This document shows positions 33,468 to 44,185 of a DNA stretch of 64,000 bases, piece after piece. The stretch lies in contig NC_083693.1 in the NCBI RefSeq assembly GCF_033118175.1, forward strand, positions 21,792,481 through 21,856,480, written 5' to 3'. Positions within the stretch are counted from its first letter, which is position 1, and each line of letters starts with the position of its first letter. A program made the position numbers and the translations under genes. The notes under the pieces were generated by a model. It was given only the letters and a program-made list of their open reading frames with translations, did not search any database and had not been told where the DNA came from. The DNA comes from Dama dama. Taxonomy: Eukaryota > Chordata > Mammalia > Artiodactyla > Cervidae.

Positions 33468-33670
33468 TATTAGTCACTCAGTCATATCAGACTTGTTGCA
33501 ATCCTATGGACTGTAGCCCACCAGGCTCCTCTGTCCAGGCAAGAATAGTGGAGTGGGTTGCCTTTTCCTTCTCCGGGGGATCTTCCCAACCCAGGGATCA
33601 AACCTGGGTCTCCTGCATTGCATGCAGATTTTTTTTTTTTTTTTTTTTACCATCTGAGCTATTGGGAAAA
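33468..33670 (-). mobile_element. Bov-tA SINE, antisense, with poly(T) expansion and TSD
   Basis: Reversed tail to head. Twenty Ts at 33629-33648 replace the usual attctttacc in the head, so the element carries an A20 run on its own strand. Flanks ccaaaaagaaaa (33456-33467) and ccaaaatgaaaa (33671-33682) are a TSD with one mismatch. Confidence 0.92.
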
Positions 33671-33678
33671 CCAAAATG

Positions 33679-33880
33679 AAAAAGTAAAAGTAAAAGTCGC
33701 TTAGTCGTGTCCAACTCTTTCCAACCCCACGGACTGCAACTACAGACCATGGAATTCTCCAGGCCAGTACTGGAGTGGGTAGCCTTTCCCTTCTCCAGGG
33801 ATCTTTCCAACCCAGGGATCAAATCCAGGTCTCCAGCATTGCAGGCAGATTCTTTACCAACTGAGCTATGAGGAAAGCCT
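33679..33880 (-). mobile_element. Bov-tA SINE, antisense, second of a tandem pair
   Basis: Begins 'aaaagtaaaagtcgcttagt' and ends 'accaactgagctatgaggaa'. The B box is decayed (gatttgatccc). It sits directly beyond the first copy's duplication, so the two are separate insertions. Confidence 0.92.
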
Positions 33881-33989
33881 GGAGAAGCCAAAAGTTCTCT
33901 GTTTGGAGCCTGACTATTCAAAGTACCCCATAGACCCATGGCATCAATCTCACTTGGGGGTTTGTTAGAAGTGTTGACTCTTGTCTCAC

Positions 33990-34700
33990 ACTAGGTTACT
34001 GAATAATTCTTTCTTTCTTCTTTTTACTTGCTGTTTTTCAAGTTGGTACTCTTTATTGCTCTGTCTTCAATTTTGTTGATTATTTCTTCTGTCATCTCAA
34101 AATTGCTGTTGAGGTCCTTTAGTGAATTTTTATTTTATTTTACTCTTCAGCTCCAGAATTTTTATTTCGTTGTTTTGGCTTTTTAAAAAAATAATTTCTA
34201 TCTCTTTATTGATGTTCTCTATTTGATGAATAATTCTCACTTTATTTCTTTAAAAGTGATTTCCTTTTAGGTCTTTGAACATAACAGCTGCTTTGAAGTA
34301 TTTGTCTGATAAGTCTAACATTTGGGTGTTCTCAGATGAGCTTCCCTTATGGCTCAGCTGGTAAAGAATCTGCCTGCATGCGGGAGACCTGGGTTCAATC
34401 CCTGGTTTGGGAATATCCCCTGGAGAAGAGAAAGTCTACTCACTCCAGTATTCTGGACTGGAGAATTCCATGGGGTTGCAAAGAGTCAGACATGACTAAG
34501 CAACTTTCACTTTCAGATGAGCTACCCTTGTTGCCTGTTTCTTTGCCTATCTTGTATTTTTGTTGTTGTTATTGAAAACTGGGCATTTTTAATAATCAAT
34601 TGTAGCAACTCTGGATTTTTATCCCTCCCCTCACCCCCTGCAACATGCAGGGATGGCTGATATTTGTTTCTTTCAGGACTTGCTTGGACTAATTCTGTGG
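33990..34700 (-). mobile_element. old L1 3' UTR, antisense, split by Bov-tA
   Basis: 'ctctgtcttcaattttgttg', 'gctttgaagtatttgtctga', 'taagtctaacatttgggtgt' and, after the SINE, 'ttgcctgtttctttgcctat' and 'attgaaaactgggcattttt' match the L1ME-type 3' UTR read in reverse. Confidence 0.6.
34343..34512 (+). mobile_element. Bov-tA SINE, sense, inserted in L1, perfect TSD
   Basis: Flanked by tcagatgagct at 34332-34342 and 34513-34523, identical. About 25 bases are missing before 'ccatggggttgcaaagagt'. A-box and B-box regions are present (tggctcagctggtaaag, ggttcaatccc). Confidence 0.95.
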
Positions 34701-34711
34701 AGTTTATTTGT

Positions 34712-34746
34712 CAGACGTGACTTAGCCACTGAACAATGGCAGCAAC
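34712..34746 (+). mobile_element. Bov-tA tail fragment
   Basis: agacgtgacttagccactga followed by acaatggcagcaacaac is the last part of a Bov-tA or BovB 3' end. The rest is missing. Confidence 0.6.
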
Positions 34747-35685
34747 AACAGCGTTGCCACACTAGCCTGAGCCACATTTATATATTTCCTGCACTATGAT
34801 GAGAGCTTGCTGTCTACCTGGCCCTTCTTCTCCCACTCTTGCTTCCTTCGGGTCTATTCTTCATCCTGATGCTATATTGATTCTTTTAAAACATACAATA
34901 AGCCCTTCGGTTCTCTTAGTATCTTTGGTTTTCAGTTAGAATTCCTGCAAATCGATATAAGAGTCTGTGGAATGGCAATTTGATGGGGTTATGGCAGGGG
35001 AAAAAGCTCAGACGTACTGAAGCACTGTTTACACGGCATTTTATCTGATTTTGAGGAAACATTCATTGTTCATATCAAACATTAATATTCTAGAGATGTA
35101 CATGAAGCAGATTTGCACTTGGCCACAGTCTCCTTTCAAGGACATGACCTCCTTTATAACTCTTAGATAGGATCTGGAAAGGAATACAATGCTGGCTCCT
35201 TACAACATCAGACGAAAGGAGAAAGATGTTTCAAAGCGATTCGTGTGTTGCATGCTCTTGTTTTTCCCCTCCCAGTCTTCTCTTGGTGCCATAAATCTTG
35301 GTTCCACTTAGGGACACATTGTGCCGTTTACAAATTCCTGAATAAAGAAATGCATGTCTGATGAGTACAGATTGGCTCTTTGTTCTGTTGAACCTTTAAA
35401 AAGGTCCTTTTATTTTTCCCAGAAAATATGCAAAGTGCCTGAAAGACTCTTCTCAGCTCTTATTTATGTGCAAGTAAATATCTACAATTATTTCTAAAGG
35501 AGAAAGTGAGGAGTGTTAATCATGGGATTGGAGAGTGGGGAGCATAAAACTCAGGCTTTAACATGAAAAGAGTTAGGACAATCTGATCCTGGGAAGTCTG
35601 GTGTGAAAATGACTGGATAATGCTAAAATTAGATGGAATGAAAGTGCAAACTAAATTTTAGTGAGCAGTGAAATTTGGTCATGTC
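34747..35685. other. single-copy stretch
   Basis: No recognised repeat or gene. Confidence 0.35.
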
Positions 35686-35694
35686 CATAGTATT

Positions 35695-35896
35695 TCGTGG
35701 TGCCTCAGATGGTAAAGAATCTGCCTGCAATACAGGAGGCCTGGGTTTGATCCCTGGGTGGGAAAGATCCCCTGGAGTAGGGAATGGTTATCCACTTCAT
35801 TATTCTTGCCTGGAGAATTCCATGGACAGAGGAGTCTGGTGGGCTACAGTCCATGAGGTCACAAAGAGTTGGGCACGACTGAGTGACTGACACTTT
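35695..35896 (+). mobile_element. Bov-tA SINE, sense, first of a retroposon trio
   Basis: Complete copy. Short candidate duplication catagtatt (35686-35694) and catagcatt (35897-35905). The B box reads ggtttgatccc. Confidence 0.93.
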
Positions 35897-35911
35897 CATA
35901 GCATTCGGTCC

Positions 35912-36108
35912 AACTTCCCAGGTGGTCCAGTGACAAAGAATCTGCCTGCCCATGCAGGAGACATAGGAGACGCAAGTTCGGTCCCTGGGTCAGGAAGATC
36001 CTCTGGAGGAGGAAATGTCAACCCATTCCAGTATTCTTGCCTGGAAAATCCTACGGACACAAGAACCTGATGGGCTACAGTCCATGGGTCACAGAATTGG
36101 ACATGACT
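35912..36108 (+). mobile_element. Bov-tA SINE, sense, second of the trio
   Basis: Head caacttcccaggtggtccag through tail 'ggacatgactga'. The tail passes straight into BovB 3' sequence with no spacer or A-run. Confidence 0.92.
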
Positions 36109-36410
36109 GAATCAGTCCTGGGTGTTCATTGGAAGGACTGATGTTAAAGCTGAAACTCCAATACTTTGGCCACCTGATGCGAAGAGATGACTCATTTGAA
36201 AAGACTCTGATGTTGGGAAAGATTGAAGGCAGGAGGAGAAGGGGACGACAGAGGATGAGATGGTTAGATGGCATCACCGACTCAATGGACATGAGTTTGG
36301 GTAAACTCTGGGAGTTTATGAGGGACAGGGAGGCCTGGCGTGCTGCAGTTCATGGGGTCGCAAAGAGTCGGACACGACTGAGTGACTGAACTGATACTGA
36401 TACTGAACAA
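36109..36410 (+). mobile_element. BovB 3' end, sense, third of the trio
   Basis: Carries an unbroken frame at 36129-36389 for the last 86 residues of the BovB protein (MEGLMLKLKLQYFGHLM to the end) and the terminal gactgagtgactgaactg. Everything upstream is missing. It continues directly from the SINE tail, so it may be one composite retroposon or two insertions. Confidence 0.88.
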
Positions 36411-36565
36411 CTGAGCACATATGCATAGCATTAAGTCACAGTTATTTTTTCTGATACCAGTACCACCTCTTACCATGGTGATTGTTCATGGATATCATGA
36501 TGGATAAAACAATCAAAATCATTTTTTGTTGTTGGCTTCAGGTTCTATGACGTGTATGATCTTTC
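36411..36565. other. short spacer
   Basis: Nothing recognised. Confidence 0.4.
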
Positions 36566-36812
36566 TGTGTGTGTGTGTGTTTAGTCGCTCAGTCATGTCC
36601 GAATCTGTGACTCCATGGACTGTAGCCCACCAGGCTCCTCTGTCCATGGGATTTTCCTGGCAAGAATACTCCTCTGTTCATGAGATTTTTCTGGCAAGAA
36701 CACTGGAGTGGGTTGCCATTTCTCCTCCAGGGTGTCTTCCCAACCCAGGGATCTAACCCTCGTATCCTGCATTGGCAGGTGGATTCTTCACTGTGCCACC
36801 TGGGAAGCCCAT
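36566..36812 (-). mobile_element. Bov-tA SINE, antisense, with internal tandem duplication
   Basis: (TG)n tail expansion at 36566-36580, then the reversed SINE. A 34-base segment is present twice in tandem: 36637-36670 and 36671-36704 (cctctgt.catg.gatttt start), with four differences, all transitions. It ends 'tgccacctgggaagccc'. Confidence 0.93.
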
Positions 36813-36912
36813 GCATGACCTTTCTACTAAGAGTGATAGCTTCGGTGGTTTGCTTATTACCTTATACTACTAAATGGATTCAGCCAATGTTGATTAAAAA
36901 TAACAATAATAC

Positions 36913-37540
36913 ACATAAGGGTGGTTATCTCAGTTTTATTTATAATAGTTGAAAACTTCAAATGACCTACAGCAGTATCTCCAAATGAGAGGTTATTTAG
37001 CTAAATTATATCACAACACTGTAATGGAATGCATCCTTAAAAAGTAGTGATATACAAGATCACACAATAATGTGAAAAGATGTTCACACTATATACTATT
37101 GGGTAAAAATGGGTTAGGGTATGTCATACGCCTGTTGGGATGGTTATAAAAAAGTAAGAGAAAGCCAGAGGATGAGAAACTAGGAGAAATGTTCCAAGTA
37201 GTGTCTGCCTCTTTGTGACCCTATGGACTGTAACCCACCAGGCTCCTTCTGTCCATGGGATTCTCCAGGCAAGAATATTGGAGTGGGTTGCCATTTCCTT
37301 CTGTAGGGGATCTTCCTGACCCAAGGATTGAACTTGTGTCTCTTAAGTCTCCTGCATCAGCAGACAGGTTCTTTACCACTAGCACCACCCGGGAAGTCCC
37401 AGAGGATAAATACCTAAATGCTAAATTACCTCTATAGGTTGGGAATATGAGTGAGTTATGAGTTTATTTGTTGCCTTATATTTACCTGTTTTCATAAATT
37501 TCTAAATAGACACATTTCTTTTTAAAGAAGAAAAATAAAT
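36913..37540 (+). mobile_element. old L1 3' part, sense, split by Bov-tA
   Basis: 'tttataatagttgaaaactt', 'gaggttatttagctaaatta', 'acactgtaatggaatgcatc' and 'gtgaaaagatgttcacact' match the L1 terminal region. After the SINE, 'gggaatatgagtgagttatg' and 'ttcataaatttctaaat' continue the same order. Confidence 0.65.
37196..37401 (-). mobile_element. Bov-tA SINE, antisense
   Basis: From 'agtgtctgcctctttgtgac' to 'gcaccacccgggaagtccc'. The head carries a small extra segment (cttaagtctcctgcatcagc). The B box is decayed. Confidence 0.9.
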
Positions 37541-37689
37541 TATGGGAAAAAAAGAAGAGAGAGCCTGGCATGCACATGTGCATAGGAAAATAAACTGTTC
37601 TTTTATTCATGGTATTTCTTTTTTAAATTTTATTGAAGTGCAGTTGATTTACAATGTTGTGTTAGTTTCTGCTGTATTGCAAAGTAACT

Positions 37690-37751
37690 CAGGTATATAT
37701 ATGTACATATAGGTATGTATGTATATATGTATGCGTATATACACGTATATG
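37690..37751. repeat. TA/TATG-rich simple repeat
   Basis: Alternating gtatatat, gtatgtatgta and cgtatat units arising from the L1 tatatata segment. Confidence 0.9.
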
Positions 37752-37888
37752 GTGGTGGTGGTGGTTCAGTCGCTAGTTCGTGTCTGACTCTTGCAACCCC
37801 CATAGACTGTAGCCTGCCAGGCTCCTCTGTCCATGGGATTTCCCAGGCAGGAGTACTGGAGTAGATTGCCATTTCCTTCTCCAAAACA
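37752..37888 (-). mobile_element. Bov-tA SINE fragment, antisense
   Basis: Tail half only, starting with (GGT)n and 'tcagtcgctagttcgtgtct', ending at 'gccatttccttctccaaaac'. The tRNA head is absent, so it is a 5'-truncated copy. Confidence 0.88.
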
Positions 37889-37935
37889 TACCATAGCTTA
37901 AACATATATATATATATGTATGTATGCATATATAT

Positions 37936-38133
37936 GGGCTTCTCTGGTGGCTCAGATGCTAAAGAATCTGCCTGCAACGCAGGACACCTGGGTTCAATCC
38001 CTGGGTTGGGAAGATCCCCTGGAGAAGGGAAAGGCTATCCACTTTGCCTGGAGAATCCCAAGGACAGAGGAGCCTGGTGGGTTACAGTTCATGGGGTTGC
38101 AAAGAGTCAGACATGACTGAGCGACTAAGCACA
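37936..38133 (+). mobile_element. Bov-tA SINE, sense
   Basis: Complete head (tggtggctcagatgctaaag) and B box ggttcaatccc. A small deletion lies before 'tttgcctggagaatccc'. It is inserted between two TATA-repeat tracts, 37904-37935 and 38134-38226. Confidence 0.93.
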
Positions 38134-38228
38134 CATATATGTATATATAGGTATATATATATGTATATATATGTTTGTATATATGTATGCATATATGTAT
38201 GTATATACACACATGTATACATACATTT
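38134..38228. repeat. TATG/TA simple repeat
   Basis: Imperfect tatatgta units continuing the tract left of the SINE. Confidence 0.9.
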
Positions 38229-38374
38229 TTTTCTATTATGGCTTATCACGGGATATTGAATACAGTTCCCTGTGCTATACAGTAGGATCTTGTTTATCCA
38301 TCCTGTATATAATAGCGTGCATCTACTAGTCCCAAACTCTCAATCCTTCCCTCCCACTCATGGAATTTCCAATC

Positions 38375-38475
38375 CTGACAGTAATTCAGTAAGGTAGATA
38401 CTCTTATTCCAACTTTTTAGGTGACAAAAAGAGTCCTAAGGAAGGTTTGTGACTTGTTGCAAGACACGTGTCTGG
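38375..38475 (+). repeat. MIR SINE fragment
   Basis: 'cagtaaggtagatactctta', 'aactttttaggtgac' and 'gtgacttgttgcaagac' follow MIR core order. Confidence 0.55.
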
Positions 38476-38635
38476 CAGGTGCGGGAGCTGCCAACCCCTG
38501 CCTCTCTCCTCACGCCCCTTTGGAGTTCCTGTGTGTGCTTTAGGCTTTCCTCTTTTGCCCCCGTCTTCACATGGATGGCATCATCGTCTCCTTCTCTCCA
38601 TCTTTTGCAGCCCCTTCCTATTGGCTTTCTCACCA

Positions 38636-38860
38636 GCTCACTCACTCAGTAAATACTCATTGAACACTAACTAATTTATATATACAAGAGATGGAGTTAT
38701 GTGTGAGTGATATGGAGATAAATTAGACATAAATCCAAGTCTTAGTGGGGCCATGGCACAAACTGATAGGTAAACACAGCTTGCATTACCAAGTGCTCTG
38801 GGGTGGACCAAAGGCTCTGGGCAGGGGGGAAGGGTCTGGTGTGTGCCATGAAGTAGAAAT
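38636..38860 (+). repeat. ancient mammalian repeat
   Basis: 'cactcagtaaatactcattg' with 'agtgctctggggtggaccaa' downstream, the same old repeat class as at 19107. Confidence 0.4.
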
Positions 38861-40199
38861 CAGATGACTTTAATAGAATGTGCCTAAAATAAAAGGGAAC
38901 TCATACTGAGGTCCTCTTGTGCCAGGGCAGGGACACTGGGGTATCTAGGCATTCACCTAGGAGACAATGTTTTAGTGACTTTGGATTCTTGATGTTATTG
39001 GGCACTACCATATTTTTGTTGTGTGGTTTTCCTGTTGAATTTTGCCTTCTTTTGGGAGGAAGGAATGTTTTCATTATATTTAACCCCCCAAATTAAAGGA
39101 AAGTAAACATGTGGATAAAAACGATCCCTGAAGGGAATTTGTGAATTCTTACACTTAGAAATAAGTACTTTTTATTATAAGGTTACTAAAAGAAAATAAC
39201 AGAATTATTTAAATTTTAAACAGTCAGAATTATTTCTTGTATTAAAAAACACAACCTTAATCCTTTAAAAATCTTATGAGAGATAATACTGTCGGTGTTT
39301 CAGACTTAACTTTAAAAATACAATTTCCTTTTCGATAATTTAATTTGCACTTCCTCACAACAATGACTTCTTTCTAGTCTTTAATTTCCTGATCAGGCTA
39401 GCATAATGAATCCCTGAAATGTTCACTCTATTTTCCACAATTTGAGTTGATTGCTTAGAAATGCTTGGGAAATGCTCTTTTTTTGTCGTTGTTATTTGTT
39501 TTTCTGTGAAAGCCACCTTGAAAAAAAATGTAGAACTTGCTATGAAAGTGAAGACAAAGTTTCAGTACCTTCTCCATTTAATCATTTCATCTTAATGAGC
39601 TATGTAGGTCATTATTCAAAGGTATTAATGGTTTGATGATTGTTGAATCATCTGATTGGTGTTTAAAATAATACTGTTGAGGAACTGCTAATGTTCAATC
39701 AATACATACTGCTTAAGTTCTCAGACATGTCAAGCTTTCAGCTTAAGAAGTCAATCTTGGTTGCAAAAGTTATGGAAAGTCCAATTTATTTAGAGTAACA
39801 ACTTTTTTGTTTGTTTGTTTCAGTATAACACATTTTAGGAAGCTGGCATAACTACATGACAAGCAGTGTTTTGTGCTTAAAAATCTTTAACTTATATTTT
39901 AGAGTTAAAATAAGTTAAGAATCTTTAACTTATTTTCACCATTTTCCTTTGGTTTCTCAAAAAAATGTGAAAGTGTGCCTTCACTGGAATCTTGAGATGT
40001 GTTTAACTTGAGTTATTTTTCTTACAGTGGAAAATGGCCATTTCCCTTCATTTAGTGCTCACAATATAGAAACAGCTTCCTGAATCAATATCCCTCAAAA
40101 GCTGAAAGAATACACTTTAGAAATAATATTAGAGGAACTGGGTGCTTACATTTGAAATGCATGACTCCAGTGCTATGATGGCCTTGGTGAGGAAGGGGA
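38861..40199. other. AT-rich single-copy stretch, 1.3 kb
   Basis: No recognised transposon. A local repeat of 'aatctttaactta' occurs at 39883-39895 and 39921-39933. No coding motif. Confidence 0.35.
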
Positions 40200-40400
40200 G
40201 AAGACAGTAGAGACCTTAGGGTTCAAATTCTACTTCTGCACTACTGGCTCTATGCTTTGGGACAAATTTCTTAACTTCTCTAGCACTCAAATATCTCATC
40301 AATGAAATGGAAAATACAACAGTATCTGGCTGTGATTGTGAGGACCGAATGACAGGCTGTAGATAATGCTTGTAGCCTGGGGTCAAGTACACTGTCAACA
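40200..40400 (+). repeat. MIR SINE, long copy
   Basis: TRNA-like head and core both recognisable: 'gttcaaattctacttctgca', 'aaatttcttaacttctctag', 'tctcatcaatgaaatggaaa' and 'gattgtgaggaccgaatga'. Confidence 0.75.
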
Positions 40401-40528
40401 GCCTTAATCAAAGTCAGCACACACTGTTTCTTTAAACGAAAGTGAGTAGTCGTTCAGTTGCTTTATTTTTATCTTGCCTTTGTCCCTTAGCACTTATAGG
40501 ATTTGGGGGCATGTCACTGCACTTTGAG
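40401..40528. other. short single-copy spacer
   Basis: Nothing recognised apart from gtcgttcagttgc-like words that may be a trace of a SINE tail. Confidence 0.35.
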
Positions 40529-40746
40529 GGGCTTCCCAGGTGGCGCTAGTGAGAAAGAACCCACCTGCCAATGCAGGAGATGCAGGAGATGCGGGTTCGA
40601 TCCCTGGGTCAGGAAGATCCCCTGGAGGAGGAAATGGCAACCCGCTCCAGTATTCTTGCCTGGGAAATCCCATGGACAGAGGAGCCTGACTGGCTATAGT
40701 CCATAGGGTTGCAGAGAGTCATACACGACTGAAGTGACTTAGTGTG
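40529..40746 (+). mobile_element. Bov-tA SINE, sense, aggtggcgctagtg head, intact B box
   Basis: Same head subfamily as the copy at 13006, with ccaggtggcgctagtg near 40537-40551 and B box ggttcgatccc at 40594-40604. A 9-base tandem 'gatgcagga' lies in the head (gcaggagatgcaggagatgc). The tail ends tgcacgcatgca. Confidence 0.93.
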
Positions 40747-41461
40747 CACGCATGCACTACACTTCATTGATCTTTAACATTTTTTATTGGAATGATGTAA
40801 TTATCTTAAAAACCCGACCCACCTACCTCAATATTCTGGTTTACCTGCAAGATTCTATCAAACCTGGATGAAAAGTGACACTCCAGAAAGAAGAGCCCTT
40901 AGCTGGGCAGACAGGCAAATGTGCAGATCTCGACCAAGCTGTCCAATTGCCAGGAGAAGAGTTATCTGGCAGCTGACGTCTTGCTATTCTCAAGGGTAGC
41001 CCCCAACCAGTGACCTGGCCAGTAACCCAGTAAGGCAGGGATGTAGCCAAGGTCAGACCCTTCCTGGGTGGCCCTCAGCCAATGAATGAGCAAGCAGTAA
41101 TGCGAGGGACTGGCCACTTCTGCCCCACGTGGACTCCTCTAGTGGACATTCTTCGCTTGAAGATGCCCCCAGGGGAAGCTGGCAGAAAGAGCAGATGTTC
41201 AACCTACAGGACAGCTCTCACTGCCTAACCAGAGAACCACACCTGAGGTAGGAGCAAAGGGTAAAAACTCAAGAGATTCTAAAACAGTCACCAGGTTTGA
41301 GCAGGGTGCTGAGGTGGACCCTGGGTATCAGATCAGGCGAGAGGGTCAAGCTAGACTGGAGTAGAGTGGATCAGTGCTGAGGATAAGCTAAGGCAAAGGT
41401 CCCAGGGATGGGTGGCCGGGGTCAGCAAGGAGCACCTTGAAGGGATTCCCCAGTGTGGGTC
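40747..41461. other. single-copy stretch, moderately GC-rich
   Basis: No repeat assigned. It may be the first part of an unrecognised LTR continuing after the SINE (see 41673-42280). Confidence 0.3.
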
Positions 41462-41672
41462 CTCATTTGTTTAGCCGCTAAGTCCTGTTCAACTCTTTAC
41501 CACCCTATGGACTGTAACTGGCCAGGCTTTTTTGTCCATGGGATTTCACAAACAAGAATACCGGGTGGATTGCTGCTTTCTTTTCCAGGGGATTTCCCCA
41601 ACCAGGGATCGAACCCGTGTCTCCTGCTTTGGCAGGCGGATTCTTTATCACTGAGCCATCAGGGAAGCCCCT
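41462..41672 (-). mobile_element. Bov-tA SINE, antisense, intact B box
   Basis: From 'catttgtttagccgctaagt' to 'gccatcagggaagccc'. The reversed B box gggatcgaacc is at 41605-41615. Flanks tgggtcctca and tgggtcttca differ at one base and may be the TSD. Confidence 0.9.
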
Positions 41673-42280
41673 GGGTCTTCACTGGGAGCACAAACCATCT
41701 CCTTAATCTTAAAAAGCTCTACACACTTCAAAGTGCTCTCCAAATGTAAGCAATTTGGCAATGCATTGTTCTGCCCTCTGGAGCATCAGGACATCTTTCT
41801 AACAAGATTTTGGGGGTATTGGGCACCATTTTCAGTCTTGCCTCTATTGGCAAAGTTGGTATAATTTTCAAAAGCCGTCTTGCAGAGTTTGTTCTCCATT
41901 TCCTCAAATCTCACTGGGAAAAGTTGCCAGAGGAGCCCCAGGTTGGGCCCACTTCTAGCCTCCAAGTCTTTAGGGGGCGCTCCAACATCTGGTAAGATTG
42001 CTCACCCGGCTGTCGTCAGCATCTCATGCCAGAACCCGGCTGTCGGTACTCTCGCGGGTGGGAATGGGGGTGGGGCACAATCCCACAATTATCCCCTAAT
42101 GTGGACACTGACCTTTTGTCCATATAAGCGGAATGATTCATGCCTAGTCTGTCGTTACAAACTTTACACCTAAGAGCTAATGCGACAGCAATAAAATTCA
42201 GAGTGTATGGAAGGAACACTGGGTCTTTGAGGCAGTTGGAGTTCAGGGTTTTTCTCTGGGTTGCAAGCTCCAGATTCTTA
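41673..42280. other. unassigned stretch with LTR-like end and a CTCF-like core
   Basis: agggggcgct at 41972-41981 is the strong half of a CTCF motif, but the preceding bases do not fit. Near 42188 an aataaaa signal is followed by 'cactgggtctttgaggcagt', the texture of a retroviral LTR R/U5 end. No family recognised. Confidence 0.3.
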
Positions 42281-43141
42281 CCTTAAGGAAAAACACACTT
42301 CTCCTGTTTCAATGACCTGTGTTTATGCAATAGAAGATAAGAATGTAGAATTGTCAGAATTTGGCCTTAATATAAATCCATCTTGCTGTATTGGCGCTTT
42401 ATGAGGAAGCTTGTTGAAAAATAAACAGGTACATTATTAATAGTCCAGAAACAACAGAACAGATTTATGGCCATCTCATGCAGCCTAAACTTCAATGAAC
42501 ATTTGGTAAAAGGTACAGGAGAGAAAAGTGCCCTGTTATATTCATTGCTTTTGAGCTCATTCTCTTTCAGCTATATAACTATCTTAGTTTCACTATATCT
42601 GTAAGATATCTATCTCTCTATCTATATATATACATGCATTTTTTTAAACCCAGGAGTCCCTTTCCTGACCATGTTTTATAGAACCTCTCATGTTAAATGT
42701 GTAGCTGGACAAATTAACTATAATGGTTGGCCACATCCACTTTGCCCTGTTTTCCACTATAAAGATACACCTCAACACTTTGCACTAAGGACTTGAAAAA
42801 TACAGAAATGTTCAAATCACTGGGACAAAGAAAATCTGTATGTTCAGTCTTGAGAAGTTTGAAAACAGTATGAAAAGACGCAAAGATGTCAAGTTGTTAG
42901 TTAGGACATAAAAGTTGTGAAATTTGCTTTACTTGTCATATTTAATATACTAAATTTAAAGTATAATAACATTGAAAAATATTGTTATTTATTACAGTAT
43001 AGATTTTTCAGGTGAATTTACTTTCTATTAAATTTCATGTTTGTTACGACTGGACCTTTAGTCATACTCTGAGAATCAAAACTGAATTGTAGAGTATACC
43101 CTGCATGCCATAGCTTAAATATCAGTAAATTACTTTGAAAA
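42281..43141. other. AT-rich single-copy stretch
   Basis: Includes an atct/tata simple tract at 42597-42636. Nothing else recognised. Confidence 0.4.
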
Positions 43142-43339
43142 AACTGAAAATGTTAGTCGCTCAATCATGTCTGATTCTTTGTGATCCCATGGACTGTAGC
43201 CTGTCAGGCTCCTCTGTCCGTGAAATTCTCCAGGCAAGAACATTGGAGTGGGTTGCCATTCCCTTTTCCAGGGTATCTTCTCCTGGATCTCCCACATTGC
43301 AGGCAGATTCTTTACCATCTGAGCCACGAGGGAAGCCCC
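43142..43339 (-). mobile_element. Bov-tA SINE, antisense
   Basis: 'aatgttagtcgctcaatcat' to 'gagccacgagggaagcccc'. About 15 bases around the B box are deleted, so it lacks an internal promoter. Confidence 0.9.
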
Positions 43340-43523
43340 AGATTAACTTGAATTCTAACCTTTTTCTCTTTATCATTAATGGGAAAACACATATGGAAGA
43401 AAATTTTAAAAAAAGAAAAAAACTTAAAATCTTCACCTTTGCTTAATCAGCTAGATTCTGTAGCTACCACTACCAAAAATTATTTTTTGACACACTTTTA
43501 TAATTTTTGCCAAATTTGCCACA
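43340..43523. other. short AT-rich spacer
   Basis: Nothing recognised. Confidence 0.4.
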
Positions 43524-43785
43524 GGGTTACCCACTCCAGTACTCTTGCCTGGAAAATCCCATGGATGGAGGAGCCTGGTAGGCTGCAGTCCATGGGGTCA
43601 GTAGGAGTTGGACATGACTGAGCGACTTCACTTTCTTTTCACTTTCATGCATTAGAGAAGGAAATGGCAACCCACTCCAGTGTTCCTGCCTGGAGAATCC
43701 CAGGGACGGGGAAGCCTGGTGGGCTGCCGTCTATGGGGTCGCACAGAGTCCGACACGACTGAAGTGACTTAGCAGCAGTCACAGG
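43524..43785 (+). mobile_element. Bov-A2 dimeric SINE
   Basis: Two BovB-derived units in a row, each starting gcaacccactccag or the equivalent and ending in a gacatgactgagcgactt-type tail, joined by 'cttttcactttcatgcatta'. There is no tRNA head. It ends acttagcagcag. Bov-A2 is a dimer of the BovB 3'-end-derived monomer. Confidence 0.88.
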
Positions 43786-43819
43786 GGTTTATTTGTTAGG
43801 GACAAGACTGTTGTTGCAC

Positions 43820-44185
43820 TAGACTCTAAGTCGTATCTAACTCTTTGCGATCCCATGGACTGTAGCACCCCAGGCTTCTCTGTCCTCCACTATCTCCCAG
43901 AGTTGTTCACATTCATGTCCATTGAGTCTGTGATGCTATCTAACCATCTTATCTGCTGCCACCCCTTCTCCTTTGCCTTTAATCTTTTCCAGCATCAGAG
44001 TTATTTCCAATGAGTTGGCTCTTCACATCATGTGGCAGAATTACTGAAGCTTCAGCTTCAGCATCAGTCCTTCCAATGAACATTCAGGGTTGATTTCCTT
44101 TAGGATTAACTGGTTTGATCTCCTTGGAGTCCAAGGGACTCTCAAGAGTCTTCTCCAGCACCACAGTAGTGACTGATTACCATGA
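43820..44185 (-). mobile_element. BovB 3' end, antisense
   Basis: 'gactctaagtcgtatctaac' to 'gggactctcaagagtcttct' and 'ccagcaccacagtag'. It reaches further 5' than the copies at 10881 and 25757, and is more diverged. Confidence 0.82.

Larger units (their letters stand above)
37617..38365 (-). mobile_element. L1 3' end, antisense, host of two SINEs and TA repeats
   Basis: The left end is the reversed terminus (attttattgaagtgcagttg, 'caatgttgtgttagtttctg'). The right part continues with 'ggatattgaatacagttccc' and 'tgtgctatacagtaggatct'. Between them lie TA/TATG-rich DNA and two Bov-tA copies in opposite orientations. Confidence 0.75.
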
